A stretch of 13,949 bases of DNA from JBAZJI01 sp964596325 (lineage in GTDB: Bacteria; Patescibacteriota; Minisyncoccia; Minisyncoccales; JAGOPM01), in NCBI GenBank assembly GCA_964596325.1, contig CAZQSQ010000023.1:1-13949 (forward strand). Reading direction: 5' to 3'. Position numbers and translations under genes: made by a program. Of this stretch, positions 6,422 to 13,949 are shown one piece after another; within the stretch, counting starts at the first letter, position 1, and each line of letters starts with the position of its first letter. The notes under the pieces were generated by a model that saw nothing but the letters and a program-made list of their open reading frames with translations, was not told the origin of the DNA and searched no databases.

Positions 6422-6427
6422 TATAAT
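6422..6427 (+). promoter_or_regulatory. -10 element of a promoter for the surface-protein operon
   Basis: A perfect TATAAT lies 21 nt before the ATG at 6449. The hexamer 17 nt upstream (TTCCAA, 6399-6404) matches the -35 consensus at only three positions. Transcription starting near 6434 would leave a leader of about 15 nt with no Shine-Dalgarno. The remainder of the gap (6338-6421) shows nothing I can name. Confidence 0.5.
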
Positions 6428-6448
6428 AAGGGCACATAATAAATAATT

Positions 6449-8128
6449 ATGCAAAGAAAAAAGGCAGTTCTTTGCTTTTTTGCTGTATTGTTTGCATTCT
6501 TGGCAACGATTGTTTTTAGTGTGTCTGCGGCTACAAAAAAATCGCTTGCAGCCAAATCGGCAACAAGCCAGCAAAATGAGGGAACGGTTACCAATCAAAG
6601 CGGAGGAGGTATGGCTTCTCCAATAAATTGTTTTGCATACTTTAAGCCTGATACTGTGCTTATCAGCCTTAGTGCTTCCTCTCCTGATTATAAAGTTGGC
6701 GATGAGATTAAATTAGCCGCCAAAGTCAGCAATGCAAATAATTTTCCTATTGCCCAAGGTAATTTATTCGTACAAATTTATCGCCAATCAGGTGAAAGCG
6801 CCGGCCCGGATTATCTAGTTGATGAATTTTTTGTTCAAGATGTGGCGCTTAACGCCCGCGAAATCCGTAATATTGATTTTGCTTGGCGGGCTCCCTCGGG
6901 CATTTCTGGCGGAAAATATACCGTTGGAGCATTTTTTACTCTAAACAAAAGCATTTATATTTCCGGAGCCCCTTTTAATGAAAAAGCTTACGATAAAGCC
7001 TTTACGACTTTTAATATCCGCTCCATCGATGATGCCAGCGAGGTGGTGGTAGATAAGAAGAGTATCAAATTTAATGGTCAAACTTACAATTATTTTGACA
7101 TTATCCCGGTTGTTAAAACCGGCCAGCCGATTGAGATAATTTCCACTATAAAAAATTTATCTAATCGCACTCAAGAGGTAAAAATTTCTAAAAAAATATA
7201 CTTTTGGGACAACTTAAGCGAGGATGCGATTATCCAAAAAGAAACCGAAAAGGCTACGTTAAATGCCGGCGGTTCGCTGAATTTGTATTATTCGACCAAA
7301 GGCTTTAATAGCGGGGCTTATTTGTATGAATTAGTGATCGAAAGTCAAAGTGGGGTTAAATCTATTGCCAAGGTCCGTTTCCAAGTAAAGGGAGATAAGC
7401 CCGTGGCCCATATTAAGTTTTTAGCTTTAAGCAGCTGGCCGATTAAAAAGGATCAAAACATGTTTATCTTCAATTGTTTTGAGTCCATTGTCCCAGGGGA
7501 TAGGGTGGATGGAAGGGTTTATTTGACTTTGCGTGACGCCGCTGACAATAGCGTCTTGCAGCGGGTAGAATACAGTGGCCCAATCGGCTATAGCCCTATT
7601 GCTATTAAAAATGATTTTAAGGCGGACAAGGAAAGGTATGCAGTAATTTTGGAATCACAAATTTATGATCGGGGCGGAAATTTGCTCGACCAAGAAACGA
7701 TAAAATATGATTGCTCCTCTTTTGATAATGAGGTTCGGGATGTGAAAATAGAAATCAACGAAAAGGAGAATACAATCAAAGCTTTTGGAGTTAATTCTTG
7801 CGGCTCGCAGGTAAAAGGAAAAATCAGTTTGGAAGTGATAAAAATCAGTGGAGCTAACAAGAAGATATTTTTGGAGAAAGATTTTCAAGGCGATGAATTA
7901 TCCAAAAATATTTCTTTGAAAGGCGGGCAAACCTACAAAATTACGGCAAAAGTTAATGCGGTTTTGCGCTCCATCGAATATAAATCCACCAAGCCAAATT
8001 ATGACTGGATTTGGTGGGTCGTCGGCCTTGGCCTTATTGCTTTAATTATATTTTTCTTTATTAAGCGCCAAATGGATAAGGCTTCCGCAGCTCCTGCCCA
8101 GTTTCACCAATCAACATTCCAACAATGA
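6449..8128 (+). CDS. Exported beta-sandwich protein with C-terminal membrane anchor
   Basis: This 559-aa protein has an N-terminal signal peptide (MQRKK, hydrophobic 6-24, likely cleavage after SVSA near residue 27), a Ser/Thr/Gln/Gly-rich linker (about 30-58), a long extracytoplasmic part, and a transmembrane helix at 520-538 followed by KR and a short cytoplasmic tail. The ectodomain looks like four successive Ig/CARDB-like beta-sandwich units (about 62-190, 200-315, 318-425, 427-510): alternating hydrophobic strands, VGDEIKLAAKVSN in the first, and paired cysteines such as Cys422/Cys451. No catalytic motif is visible. This is the architecture of a surface scaffold or adhesin anchored in the cytoplasmic membrane. 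It heads the secreted-protein locus and overlaps the giant protein gene by ATGA, so the two are probably made together. The specific function is not recognised; domain boundaries are by eye. Confidence 0.8.
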   Translation: MQRKKAVLCFFAVLFAFLATIVFSVSAATKKSLAAKSATSQQNEGTVTNQSGGGMASPINCFAYFKPDTVLISLSASSPDYKVGDEIKLAAKVSNANNFPIAQGNLFVQIYRQSGESAGPDYLVDEFFVQDVALNAREIRNIDFAWRAPSGISGGKYTVGAFFTLNKSIYISGAPFNEKAYDKAFTTFNIRSIDDASEVVVDKKSIKFNGQTYNYFDIIPVVKTGQPIEIISTIKNLSNRTQEVKISKKIYFWDNLSEDAIIQKETEKATLNAGGSLNLYYSTKGFNSGAYLYELVIESQSGVKSIAKVRFQVKGDKPVAHIKFLALSSWPIKKDQNMFIFNCFESIVPGDRVDGRVYLTLRDAADNSVLQRVEYSGPIGYSPIAIKNDFKADKERYAVILESQIYDRGGNLLDQETIKYDCSSFDNEVRDVKIEINEKENTIKAFGVNSCGSQVKGKISLEVIKISGANKKIFLEKDFQGDELSKNISLKGGQTYKITAKVNAVLRSIEYKSTKPNYDWIWWVVGLGLIALIIFFFIKRQMDKASAAPAQFHQSTFQQ

Positions 8129-11100
8129 AAAGAGAAATTATTGCTAAAATTTTAATAGTAGTTTTCGGTGTCATCGCTGGCTTTTTACCTCAAGTTTGGA
8201 ATAGCGCAGAAGCTCAGACTTGGGATGGGGTAGGAAAGCCTATATATTGTTGTGTTTTGAACCGGTCACCAAAATGCCAATTTGACCAGTATATTTACAC
8301 TGATAAGCCTAGTAGCCCAGCGTGTCATTTATCTATGAGTGAATGCGAAAGTAGTTGCGGTGATCCGCCAACACTTAAAACTTTTTATGCCTGCCGTAAA
8401 GCCCCTTCGTCGGGCTGCGGCTATTTGACGGCTCAGAATTTGACTGATTGTCAAAAGCAGACTGGAAGCGCTTGTTATACAGATCCTAATTGCAGCGGAG
8501 CTTGCAACACGACTTTTTATTATTGTCCCGCCAGTGGGGGATCATGTGTAGCTACTAATAATTATTCCGATGCCACGGATTGTAGCAACGGGGTGTGGTC
8601 TTCGGGCGCGGGTAAAAATGGAATTTGGTGCCAAGCGCCCGAGTTTAAGGCGCAATGCGATTCGCAGTGCGGAGCTGGAGGCAGTGGCTCGGGTTCAGGA
8701 AGCGGCACGGGCAGCGGTTCTGGCTCGGGAAGCGGGGGAGCGACAAATAGATCTGTTTATTCGTGTGTGGGCAGTAATAATTCCTGTGCGCTTTTAGGTC
8801 AAACTACCGATTCTTTGGCCACCTGCCAATCCAAAGTTGGTAAGCCGTGTTTTGAGGATTCTAATTGTAACGGTTCTTGCGGAACGAGTGGGTCTAATCA
8901 AACTTTTTATGCCTGCCGTAAAGCCCCTTCGTCGGGCTGCGGCTATTTGACGGCTCAGAATTTGACTGATTGTCAAAAGCAGACTGGAAGCGCTTGTTAT
9001 ACAGATCCTAATTGCAGCGGAGCTTGCAACACGACTTTTTATTATTGTCCCGCCAGTGGGGGATCATGTGTAGCTACTAATAATTATTCCGATGCCACGG
9101 ATTGTAGCAACGGGGTGTGGTCTTCGGGCGCGGGTAAAAATGGAATTTGGTGCCAAGAACCGCAATATAAATCCCAATGTGATTCACAATGCGGGGCTGA
9201 TTGTAATAAGAATTTTTATTGTGATGCCGGGGAGACGAATGCAAATTGTCCCAGTGATTGTCCATGCAATTTTAATGGCGTTTGCGAGGCATATTTAGGG
9301 GAAAATTCCACAAATTGCATTCAGGATTGCTCATGTAATCAGAACAATATTTGCGAAGCCCAGAGAGGGGAAAGCTATTCGAATTGTTCCAGTGATTGCC
9401 AGTATACTTCAGGGAAAGTGATTGTTAAATCCTTGCCGGTAGAAATGAATAATCCTCCTGACGGGTTAATGATGAATGGTGAACTCGTTGACCTGGGAGG
9501 AATTGCCGTACTAGACGTGGGTTTTATAATTTATCCCGAAGGAAGTACGCCAATAATGAGCGACCCGAATAATACTTATAGTGTTGTGCGTACAAATGTT
9601 CTTAATGGGCCGGCGCGTTTTGCCCTTCCTGCGCAAAATGCATTTTTTTACGGTTTCCCAATATTACCTAAGTTCCAAGGGAAAAATCGCCTTTGCTATA
9701 AGGCGTATGCTATGGATGCTAATGGAGGGACTATTGATAAAAATCAAGCAGTGGTATTTGGAGGCGAGGTTTGTTTTACCGTACCCCAAAAACAAGAGAT
9801 TGTCTGCGGCAACGGCAGTTGTGAGAGCGGAGAAAACTATCAGAATTGTCCTGCGGATTGCCCCAAAGCATCAGTTTGTGGTGATGGTAAATGTGAAAGT
9901 GATGAAATCCTTAGCTGCCCCAAAGATTGTAATTCGGCAGTCTGTGCGATACATACCGCGGGGGTTGGAGGCTCAACAAATGCTTATGGGTTCTCTTTAA
10001 GAGGGAGGGTTGATGATCCGAATAATACGATATACAAGAATGCAATTTTCGGATTTGAAATTTATAATTTGCGAAACGGGAAGAATATTTTTTCAGGCGA
10101 TTACCAAAATGTGGCGGTAACTTGTGATGCTACCGGGGGTAGAGATATCCCGAAGTATTGTGATCTTTCTCAAAAAGAGTTTGTCGTATTTTTAACTAAT
10201 GGCGCGCTGTTAAATAGTTCCATGCTTTCCAATGCGGCGCTTGGCGACACTGTTTGTGCGAGGGCTTTTATGTCTTCTTCAGTCAAAGATTATACGAAAA
10301 TTGAAAATAGGATATACGCGAATTCTTCTGAGGATATATGTTGGGTTTTGAGCGATAAGCAAGTCAGCTGGGATAAATATGGTTTTAGCACTTGCGGTTC
10401 AAAGTGTTCCAATGTCGAGCGCCCCGGCTGTTCTGGAGCGTATACTCCTCCAGTTCAAGAAAGACCGATGAATTGCGTTAATTCCGGTTTAGGCACGGCG
10501 GCGGGAGTGGTGGAGATTTGTTCTAGTGTTATTCCGGCCGCCGGCTGCAATAGGGGAGATGTACTGATTACACTTGAGCCTTCCAGCGGGGCAACTGTAA
10601 ATTACGCCAAAGTTTATTTAACGCTTTATAGCGGCCGAGGGATTAAGTTTATTTCTGATTATTCTGATTCTGATTATAAGGCGCAAGTATTTGGGGAAAA
10701 TATTTTTTGGGATGTCGGTAAGTTTTCCCAAAAAGTTCAGCTGAGGTTTCAAGTCAGTTTTCCGGATGGCCAAAACAACCAATTGGTTAATTATACTTTC
10801 GGGAAAAATAAAGTTTATCACGGGTGTAATACTGCGGGCTGCAATGGCGAAGCTACCATTTACGATATGATTTTGAGCCCGAAGTGCGGAGTTGATATTT
10901 GCAGGGTAGACGGGATCTGTGATGTGGCGGCTGGGGAAACTTTGGAAAACTGTTCTAGTGATTGTAAGAATCAAGTTTGTAATTCTGATGGCAAATGCGA
11001 TCTGGGCAAGGGAGAAACTTTTATTAATTGCCCGAAAGATTGCGGGCAATTTAAGAATTTTGCAGTTATTACTTTAGATGCTAAGGATATCACCGACCAC

Positions 11101-13746
11101 TCTGCTACTATTCGGGGAACGATTCCTGGAATGGGGGACGTGGAAACTGCTCAATATTATCTTTCTTATTATATCTGTGACGCAAAAGCGAGAGACAATC
11201 TCCATTTAGGGCAAAGCTATATTGCTGCTTCTGGGCAGACAAAAGCCGGAGGGCTTTTTGAAGCCAAACTCGATTATCTTTTCCCTGGAATGAAGTATTG
11301 TTTCGAGGCCTCGGCTTACGATGTGGACAATAAAAATAATATGCTCGCCGGCGGGCAAAAAGAGTTTACGACTTTAGCTCCTTCCAGCGGTATTAATTGT
11401 CCGAATTTATCTTCTCCGATTAATAGCGCTAAAATTCAAACCCTGACCCCTGAACTTAAATGGGCGAGCGCCTCCGGCGCCACTTATTATCGCTATGCGA
11501 TCTTTAAGGATTTTTGGAATATGTCCGCACCCTCCGAAGCCAACGGTGTTATTGTTCCCAATGCCAAAGTGGCTCCCAATTCTCTCATTTGGGCCAGGCA
11601 ATATATTTGGGCGGTTAATGCTTGTAAGGATAGTACGATGAAAGAATGCTCTGGTTGGTGCATGCCCTCGTCTTTTATTACCGGAGATTTATTAGCCCCG
11701 CCTAAAATTATTAGGCCCAGCGGGGATATTACCTCTATTCAACCTCTGATTGAATGGGAATATGTTTCTGGCGGGAATTATTATGAGTGGGTTATAGAGA
11801 GGGAAAGTCCTGCTTTGGGCATTCCCAAGGTAGCCGAAACGGGATTAACCAAAGAAAAAACCGCCTCCGCCACCAAGAATTTAGCTTTGGGAAATTATTT
11901 GATAAAGGTTCGCGCCTGCTCTGACCAGCAAATGGTGATTTGCGGCGAGTATGCGGAGGCCAAATTTTCAGTCAAAACCGATGAGCAGCTTAAGGAAAAA
12001 TGCGGTACGCTCAGAATTTCCAGCACAAGCAGCAAGGAAGGTTATTTCATGATGTGTGCCAATGGTAAGGCTTGGCCTTGTGATGATGGCGCCCTTTCTC
12101 CGGATTATCCCGTTAATGGGAAAAGCGATTACCTATATGATAGGGCAATTGAGTTAGGTTTAACGCCTGGGGAATTCCGGGCAGACTATTATGTTAATAC
12201 CGCTCAATATGATATCTATTTGCAAGATAAGGTAAATGGTACTAAATATCCTACCGGCTCCCCTCTACCGTCCAATCACAAAGAATACAAATTAATAGTT
12301 GATCCATTAAAGGTTCCAAATAATACTTTGGTGGAAAAGAGTCGCGGCGGGGGAGGAACATATAATGTCCCGGCTGATATGGCTCAAGACGTGCTCTCTC
12401 TTTATCAATCCGGCACTCCGGAAATCAAGGCTAAGGTTGCCGATCAGTTGCCAATTTATGATGGCGAAAAAGAACTGGAATGGAATTTAGATGAAATGAT
12501 TTTTGGATTTATTATGGATAATCCGTTGTTTAAGCCCGGGTTAGCCATCGATGGAGGGAATTATTTCGATATCAATAAAGATTCTGCTAAGGGGGAGATC
12601 TCAGTTACTATTAAAGATAGCGCCTTGAATGGATCGGAATTAGATAAAATGCAGCTATTGGTAGCTATCCCTCAGCTTAATACTTTCCAGACCATAAATA
12701 ATTTATGGTATAACCAAGGCTGCCTTGACGCTCAAGAGGTTCCGCAAGTTTTAGAATATACCATCGGCCCGCCGGTGGAAGATTGCAAAGCCCTTAACTG
12801 TGCCAGTCTCCAGTGTGCCGTGGCTCCTGAATGTTCTTATAATGATGGGGAGAAGGTAGTTGTGAATCGGGATCAAAAAACCGACTATAAGTGGAATCTG
12901 TATCCTGACAATCCGGCTAGCGGCAGATCATTAATTTGTCGATATTCGGGCATAGACTTGACTATGCCGCCTTGTGATCCAAATGCTCCGCCCAAACAAA
13001 TACTGGGCTTCTCTGATATCGATTATTGTTCATATCCGGTCATTGTTAATTTCAATTGGGAGCCGAGCCAAGAAACACCTCATACGCAAAAAGCCTATAC
13101 TATTAATATCAAGAGAAAAGATGGAAAGGATTGGGTGCCAATTATGAATTATTTCAACGACGATCCTGTTACGGGTGGCTCAAATGTGAAAAGTATTAAG
13201 GTTTTCGGTAAAGGGCAAGCAACTCCGGATAAAGGAGAGATTGAATTCACTAACCGAGAAGATTCTGATAGAGATTTATTGCGTGCAACTTTAATTGTAC
13301 GCGCGGAAAACGGCTTAGAATCAGAAGCTTCTGATCCAGTTGAATTTATTTTGCCCGCCCAGCCAAGGCCTATCCCAGTCATACCGGTGGATGGTCCCAA
13401 AAAATATGTGGCTAATCCCGAAACGCGCCAAATTACATTTTATGGCGAACTGAATGCCGATCAACAGAGTATTGGTATAAGCGTCCCCGATGCCAATTCT
13501 TGGAACTGGTATAAAGGTTTAGGGGAAGCTGTTATAGCCGAAAAAGGAGAGCCGATTTATGGCGAGGAGGGCGCTATCATTGGATATAGGCCGGAAAAAA
13601 CATACCCATTTAGGTTGCGCGAACCGATAGAGGTCCGTTTAGAATTTTTACACTCCGACACTATAAACGATAAGAATTGTTCCGCGCCCATCAAGCTTAT
13701 TGAGGGAACAGATGTTATTTTCAGGAGTAAGGGTCCACAAATATAA
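8125..13746 (+). CDS. Giant modular cysteine-rich secreted protein (1873 aa)
   Basis: The protein has a signal peptide (MKREIIAK, hydrophobic 9-22, likely cleavage after AEA at residue 30) and no C-terminal anchor. Order of parts: Cys-rich units of roughly 40-55 aa (about 41-182 and 207-356) separated by a Gly/Ser/Thr linker (183-205), with residues 86-170 repeated exactly at 260-344; three tandem four-Cys modules (360-425); a beta-rich domain (about 430-555); two four-Cys modules (561-602); two beta-rich domains (about 605-750, 775-925); two four-Cys modules (926-973); an Fn3-like domain (about 979-1085); two related domains with LxPxLxW-type openings (1090-1188, 1189-1288); an unrecognised region (about 1292-1535); a further Cys-rich stretch; an Fn3-like domain (about 1628-1745); and an unrecognised C-terminus. 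No enzyme motif is seen. It lies between two other exported proteins in an apparent operon and may form a surface fibre or matrix, perhaps held by the anchored upstream partner. Confidence 0.85.
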   Translation: MKREIIAKILIVVFGVIAGFLPQVWNSAEAQTWDGVGKPIYCCVLNRSPKCQFDQYIYTDKPSSPACHLSMSECESSCGDPPTLKTFYACRKAPSSGCGYLTAQNLTDCQKQTGSACYTDPNCSGACNTTFYYCPASGGSCVATNNYSDATDCSNGVWSSGAGKNGIWCQAPEFKAQCDSQCGAGGSGSGSGSGTGSGSGSGSGGATNRSVYSCVGSNNSCALLGQTTDSLATCQSKVGKPCFEDSNCNGSCGTSGSNQTFYACRKAPSSGCGYLTAQNLTDCQKQTGSACYTDPNCSGACNTTFYYCPASGGSCVATNNYSDATDCSNGVWSSGAGKNGIWCQEPQYKSQCDSQCGADCNKNFYCDAGETNANCPSDCPCNFNGVCEAYLGENSTNCIQDCSCNQNNICEAQRGESYSNCSSDCQYTSGKVIVKSLPVEMNNPPDGLMMNGELVDLGGIAVLDVGFIIYPEGSTPIMSDPNNTYSVVRTNVLNGPARFALPAQNAFFYGFPILPKFQGKNRLCYKAYAMDANGGTIDKNQAVVFGGEVCFTVPQKQEIVCGNGSCESGENYQNCPADCPKASVCGDGKCESDEILSCPKDCNSAVCAIHTAGVGGSTNAYGFSLRGRVDDPNNTIYKNAIFGFEIYNLRNGKNIFSGDYQNVAVTCDATGGRDIPKYCDLSQKEFVVFLTNGALLNSSMLSNAALGDTVCARAFMSSSVKDYTKIENRIYANSSEDICWVLSDKQVSWDKYGFSTCGSKCSNVERPGCSGAYTPPVQERPMNCVNSGLGTAAGVVEICSSVIPAAGCNRGDVLITLEPSSGATVNYAKVYLTLYSGRGIKFISDYSDSDYKAQVFGENIFWDVGKFSQKVQLRFQVSFPDGQNNQLVNYTFGKNKVYHGCNTAGCNGEATIYDMILSPKCGVDICRVDGICDVAAGETLENCSSDCKNQVCNSDGKCDLGKGETFINCPKDCGQFKNFAVITLDAKDITDHSATIRGTIPGMGDVETAQYYLSYYICDAKARDNLHLGQSYIAASGQTKAGGLFEAKLDYLFPGMKYCFEASAYDVDNKNNMLAGGQKEFTTLAPSSGINCPNLSSPINSAKIQTLTPELKWASASGATYYRYAIFKDFWNMSAPSEANGVIVPNAKVAPNSLIWARQYIWAVNACKDSTMKECSGWCMPSSFITGDLLAPPKIIRPSGDITSIQPLIEWEYVSGGNYYEWVIERESPALGIPKVAETGLTKEKTASATKNLALGNYLIKVRACSDQQMVICGEYAEAKFSVKTDEQLKEKCGTLRISSTSSKEGYFMMCANGKAWPCDDGALSPDYPVNGKSDYLYDRAIELGLTPGEFRADYYVNTAQYDIYLQDKVNGTKYPTGSPLPSNHKEYKLIVDPLKVPNNTLVEKSRGGGGTYNVPADMAQDVLSLYQSGTPEIKAKVADQLPIYDGEKELEWNLDEMIFGFIMDNPLFKPGLAIDGGNYFDINKDSAKGEISVTIKDSALNGSELDKMQLLVAIPQLNTFQTINNLWYNQGCLDAQEVPQVLEYTIGPPVEDCKALNCASLQCAVAPECSYNDGEKVVVNRDQKTDYKWNLYPDNPASGRSLICRYSGIDLTMPPCDPNAPPKQILGFSDIDYCSYPVIVNFNWEPSQETPHTQKAYTINIKRKDGKDWVPIMNYFNDDPVTGGSNVKSIKVFGKGQATPDKGEIEFTNREDSDRDLLRATLIVRAENGLESEASDPVEFILPAQPRPIPVIPVDGPKKYVANPETRQITFYGELNADQQSIGISVPDANSWNWYKGLGEAVIAEKGEPIYGEEGAIIGYRPEKTYPFRLREPIEVRLEFLHSDTINDKNCSAPIKLIEGTDVIFRSKGPQI
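8378..8635 (+). repeat. 258-bp perfect direct repeat, copy 1
   Basis: Identical base for base to 8900-9157, offset 522 bp (174 codons), so the duplication is in frame. It encodes the Cys-rich units at residues 86-170 of the giant protein. Identity ends abruptly: in the 35 bp after the repeat, 12 positions differ, although the encoded peptides remain clearly related. Confidence 0.95.
8677..8739 (+). repeat. Gly-Ser low-complexity linker inside the giant protein
   Basis: Twenty-one codons (residues 185-205) encode almost only alternating Gly and Ser, with one Thr, using varied GGN and AGC/TCN codons. It lies between the two perfect repeat copies and probably forms a flexible spacer between Cys-rich units. 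Such stretches can change length by slippage. Confidence 0.85.
8900..9157 (+). repeat. 258-bp perfect direct repeat, copy 2
   Basis: Second copy of 8378-8635, encoding residues 260-344 of the giant protein. Related Cys-rich units outside the repeat (about 41-78 and 207-249) have clearly diverged, so the two identical copies are an exception within an older family of internal repeats. Confidence 0.95.
9202..9399 (+). repeat. Three tandem four-cysteine modules (protein repeat)
   Basis: Residues 360-379, 381-402 and 404-425 of the giant protein follow C-x5-C-x(8,10)-C-x3-C, with GE about five residues after the second Cys and an Asp before the last Cys. Asn/Asp-Gly or Asn-Asn between the first two cysteines gives an EF-hand-loop-like look. 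Disulfide bonding and calcium binding are inferences. Confidence 0.8.
9805..9930 (+). repeat. Two four-cysteine modules (protein repeat)
   Basis: Residues 561-579 and 585-602 have the shorter spacing C-x4-C-x(7,8)-C-x3-C, with CGNGSCESGE and CGDGKCESDE starts and CPADC/CPKDC ends. They separate two larger beta-rich domains. Confidence 0.8.
10900..11043 (+). repeat. Two four-cysteine modules (protein repeat)
   Basis: Residues 926-947 and 952-973 both follow C-x5-C-x10-C-x3-C, with VDGICD and SDGKCD cores and conserved GET. They lie directly before the Fn3-like domain at about 979-1085. Confidence 0.8.
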
Positions 13747-13753
13747 TAAAGCT

Positions 13754-13949
13754 ATGAGTCAGAAGCCCAAATTCATAATATTTTCTATTATTGGTTTATT
13801 TATTATCGGTGCAATCAGCTTGGCTTTGGCCCAAACTGGGGAGGGCTCTTTGCAAATAACGACTAAAATAACCTGTAATTCCCAGACGTTTGCCAAGGTG
13901 CAAATTCAGATAAAATGCCTTTCGGGCTCAAAAATCGATTGCAAGAAAG
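13754..13949 (+). CDS. N-terminus of a third exported protein (partial, runs off the window)
   Basis: An ATG 7 nt after the giant protein's stop opens a frame that stays open to the window edge (65 codons). It begins MSQKPK, then a hydrophobic stretch (7-25) ending ALA before QTGEG, a typical signal peptide with cleavage near residue 26. The visible mature part has cysteines at 41, 55 and 63 and no recognisable domain. Position, orientation and export signal make it a likely third member of the surface-protein operon. No Shine-Dalgarno is visible in the short spacer. Confidence 0.75.
   Translation, partial: MSQKPKFIIFSIIGLFIIGAISLALAQTGEGSLQITTKITCNSQTFAKVQIQIKCLSGSKIDCKK

Noticed and set aside
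8378..9157. Perfect repeats as a mobile element or CRISPR-like array
   Set aside because: Only two copies, in frame within one coding sequence, no inverted ends, no transposase and no short repeat-spacer pattern; an internal protein repeat explains it.
115..13746. Recoded TGA (Gracilibacteria/Absconditabacteria code)
   Set aside because: All genes are full length under the standard bacterial code, and TGA is the stop at 1111-1113 and 8126-8128, precisely at ATGA overlaps.

Overview
This looks like a chromosomal segment of a bacterium with a moderately AT-rich genome (I judge roughly 40 % G+C by eye). Small compact genes, ATGA/TAATG overlaps, few recognisable Shine-Dalgarno sites, a stand-alone PolX-type HhH domain and very large Cys-rich secreted proteins together suggest a member of the Candidate Phyla Radiation (Patescibacteria, Parcubacteria-like). 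That placement is inference; no rRNA or marker gene is present. TGA serves as a real stop at two overlapping gene junctions, so the TGA=Gly code of Gracilibacteria/Absconditabacteria does not apply.

Layout. (1) 1-86: tail of an unidentified + strand gene. (2) 115-1778: two overlapping genes forming a type II restriction-modification pair, a beta-order DPPY amino-methyltransferase followed by a small PD-(D/E)xK nuclease. A hairpin with long A and T flanks (1780-1807) can terminate transcription from both sides. (3) 1811-2911, minus strand: myo-inositol-1-phosphate synthase, with a good sigma70-type promoter in the divergent gap. (4) 2981-4227, plus strand: a flippase-like membrane protein (LPG_synthase_TM/UPF0104 type) overlapping a 91-aa stand-alone helix-hairpin-helix domain, closed by a strong terminator. 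(5) 4279-6337: a promoter, a roughly 95-nt potentially structured leader, pyruvate kinase carrying the K+-independent residue signature, and a Nudix hydrolase 1 nt downstream, closed by a terminator whose loop contains the Nudix stop codon. (6) 6422-13949: a TATAAT promoter element and three co-oriented genes for exported proteins: a 559-aa beta-sandwich protein with a C-terminal membrane anchor, a 1873-aa modular Cys-rich protein without a visible anchor, and the start of a third signal-peptide protein that runs off the window.

The most unusual part is this last locus. The three genes overlap or are separated by only 7 nt, so they are probably co-expressed and may form one cell-surface assembly. 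The giant protein contains seven short four-cysteine modules in three clusters, Fn3/Ig-like domains, a Gly/Ser linker, and a 258-bp perfect in-frame DNA duplication with abruptly diverged flanks. The other clear points of interest are the possible EcoRV-like geometry of the nuclease active site, the lone PolX HhH domain, and the leader in front of pyruvate kinase.
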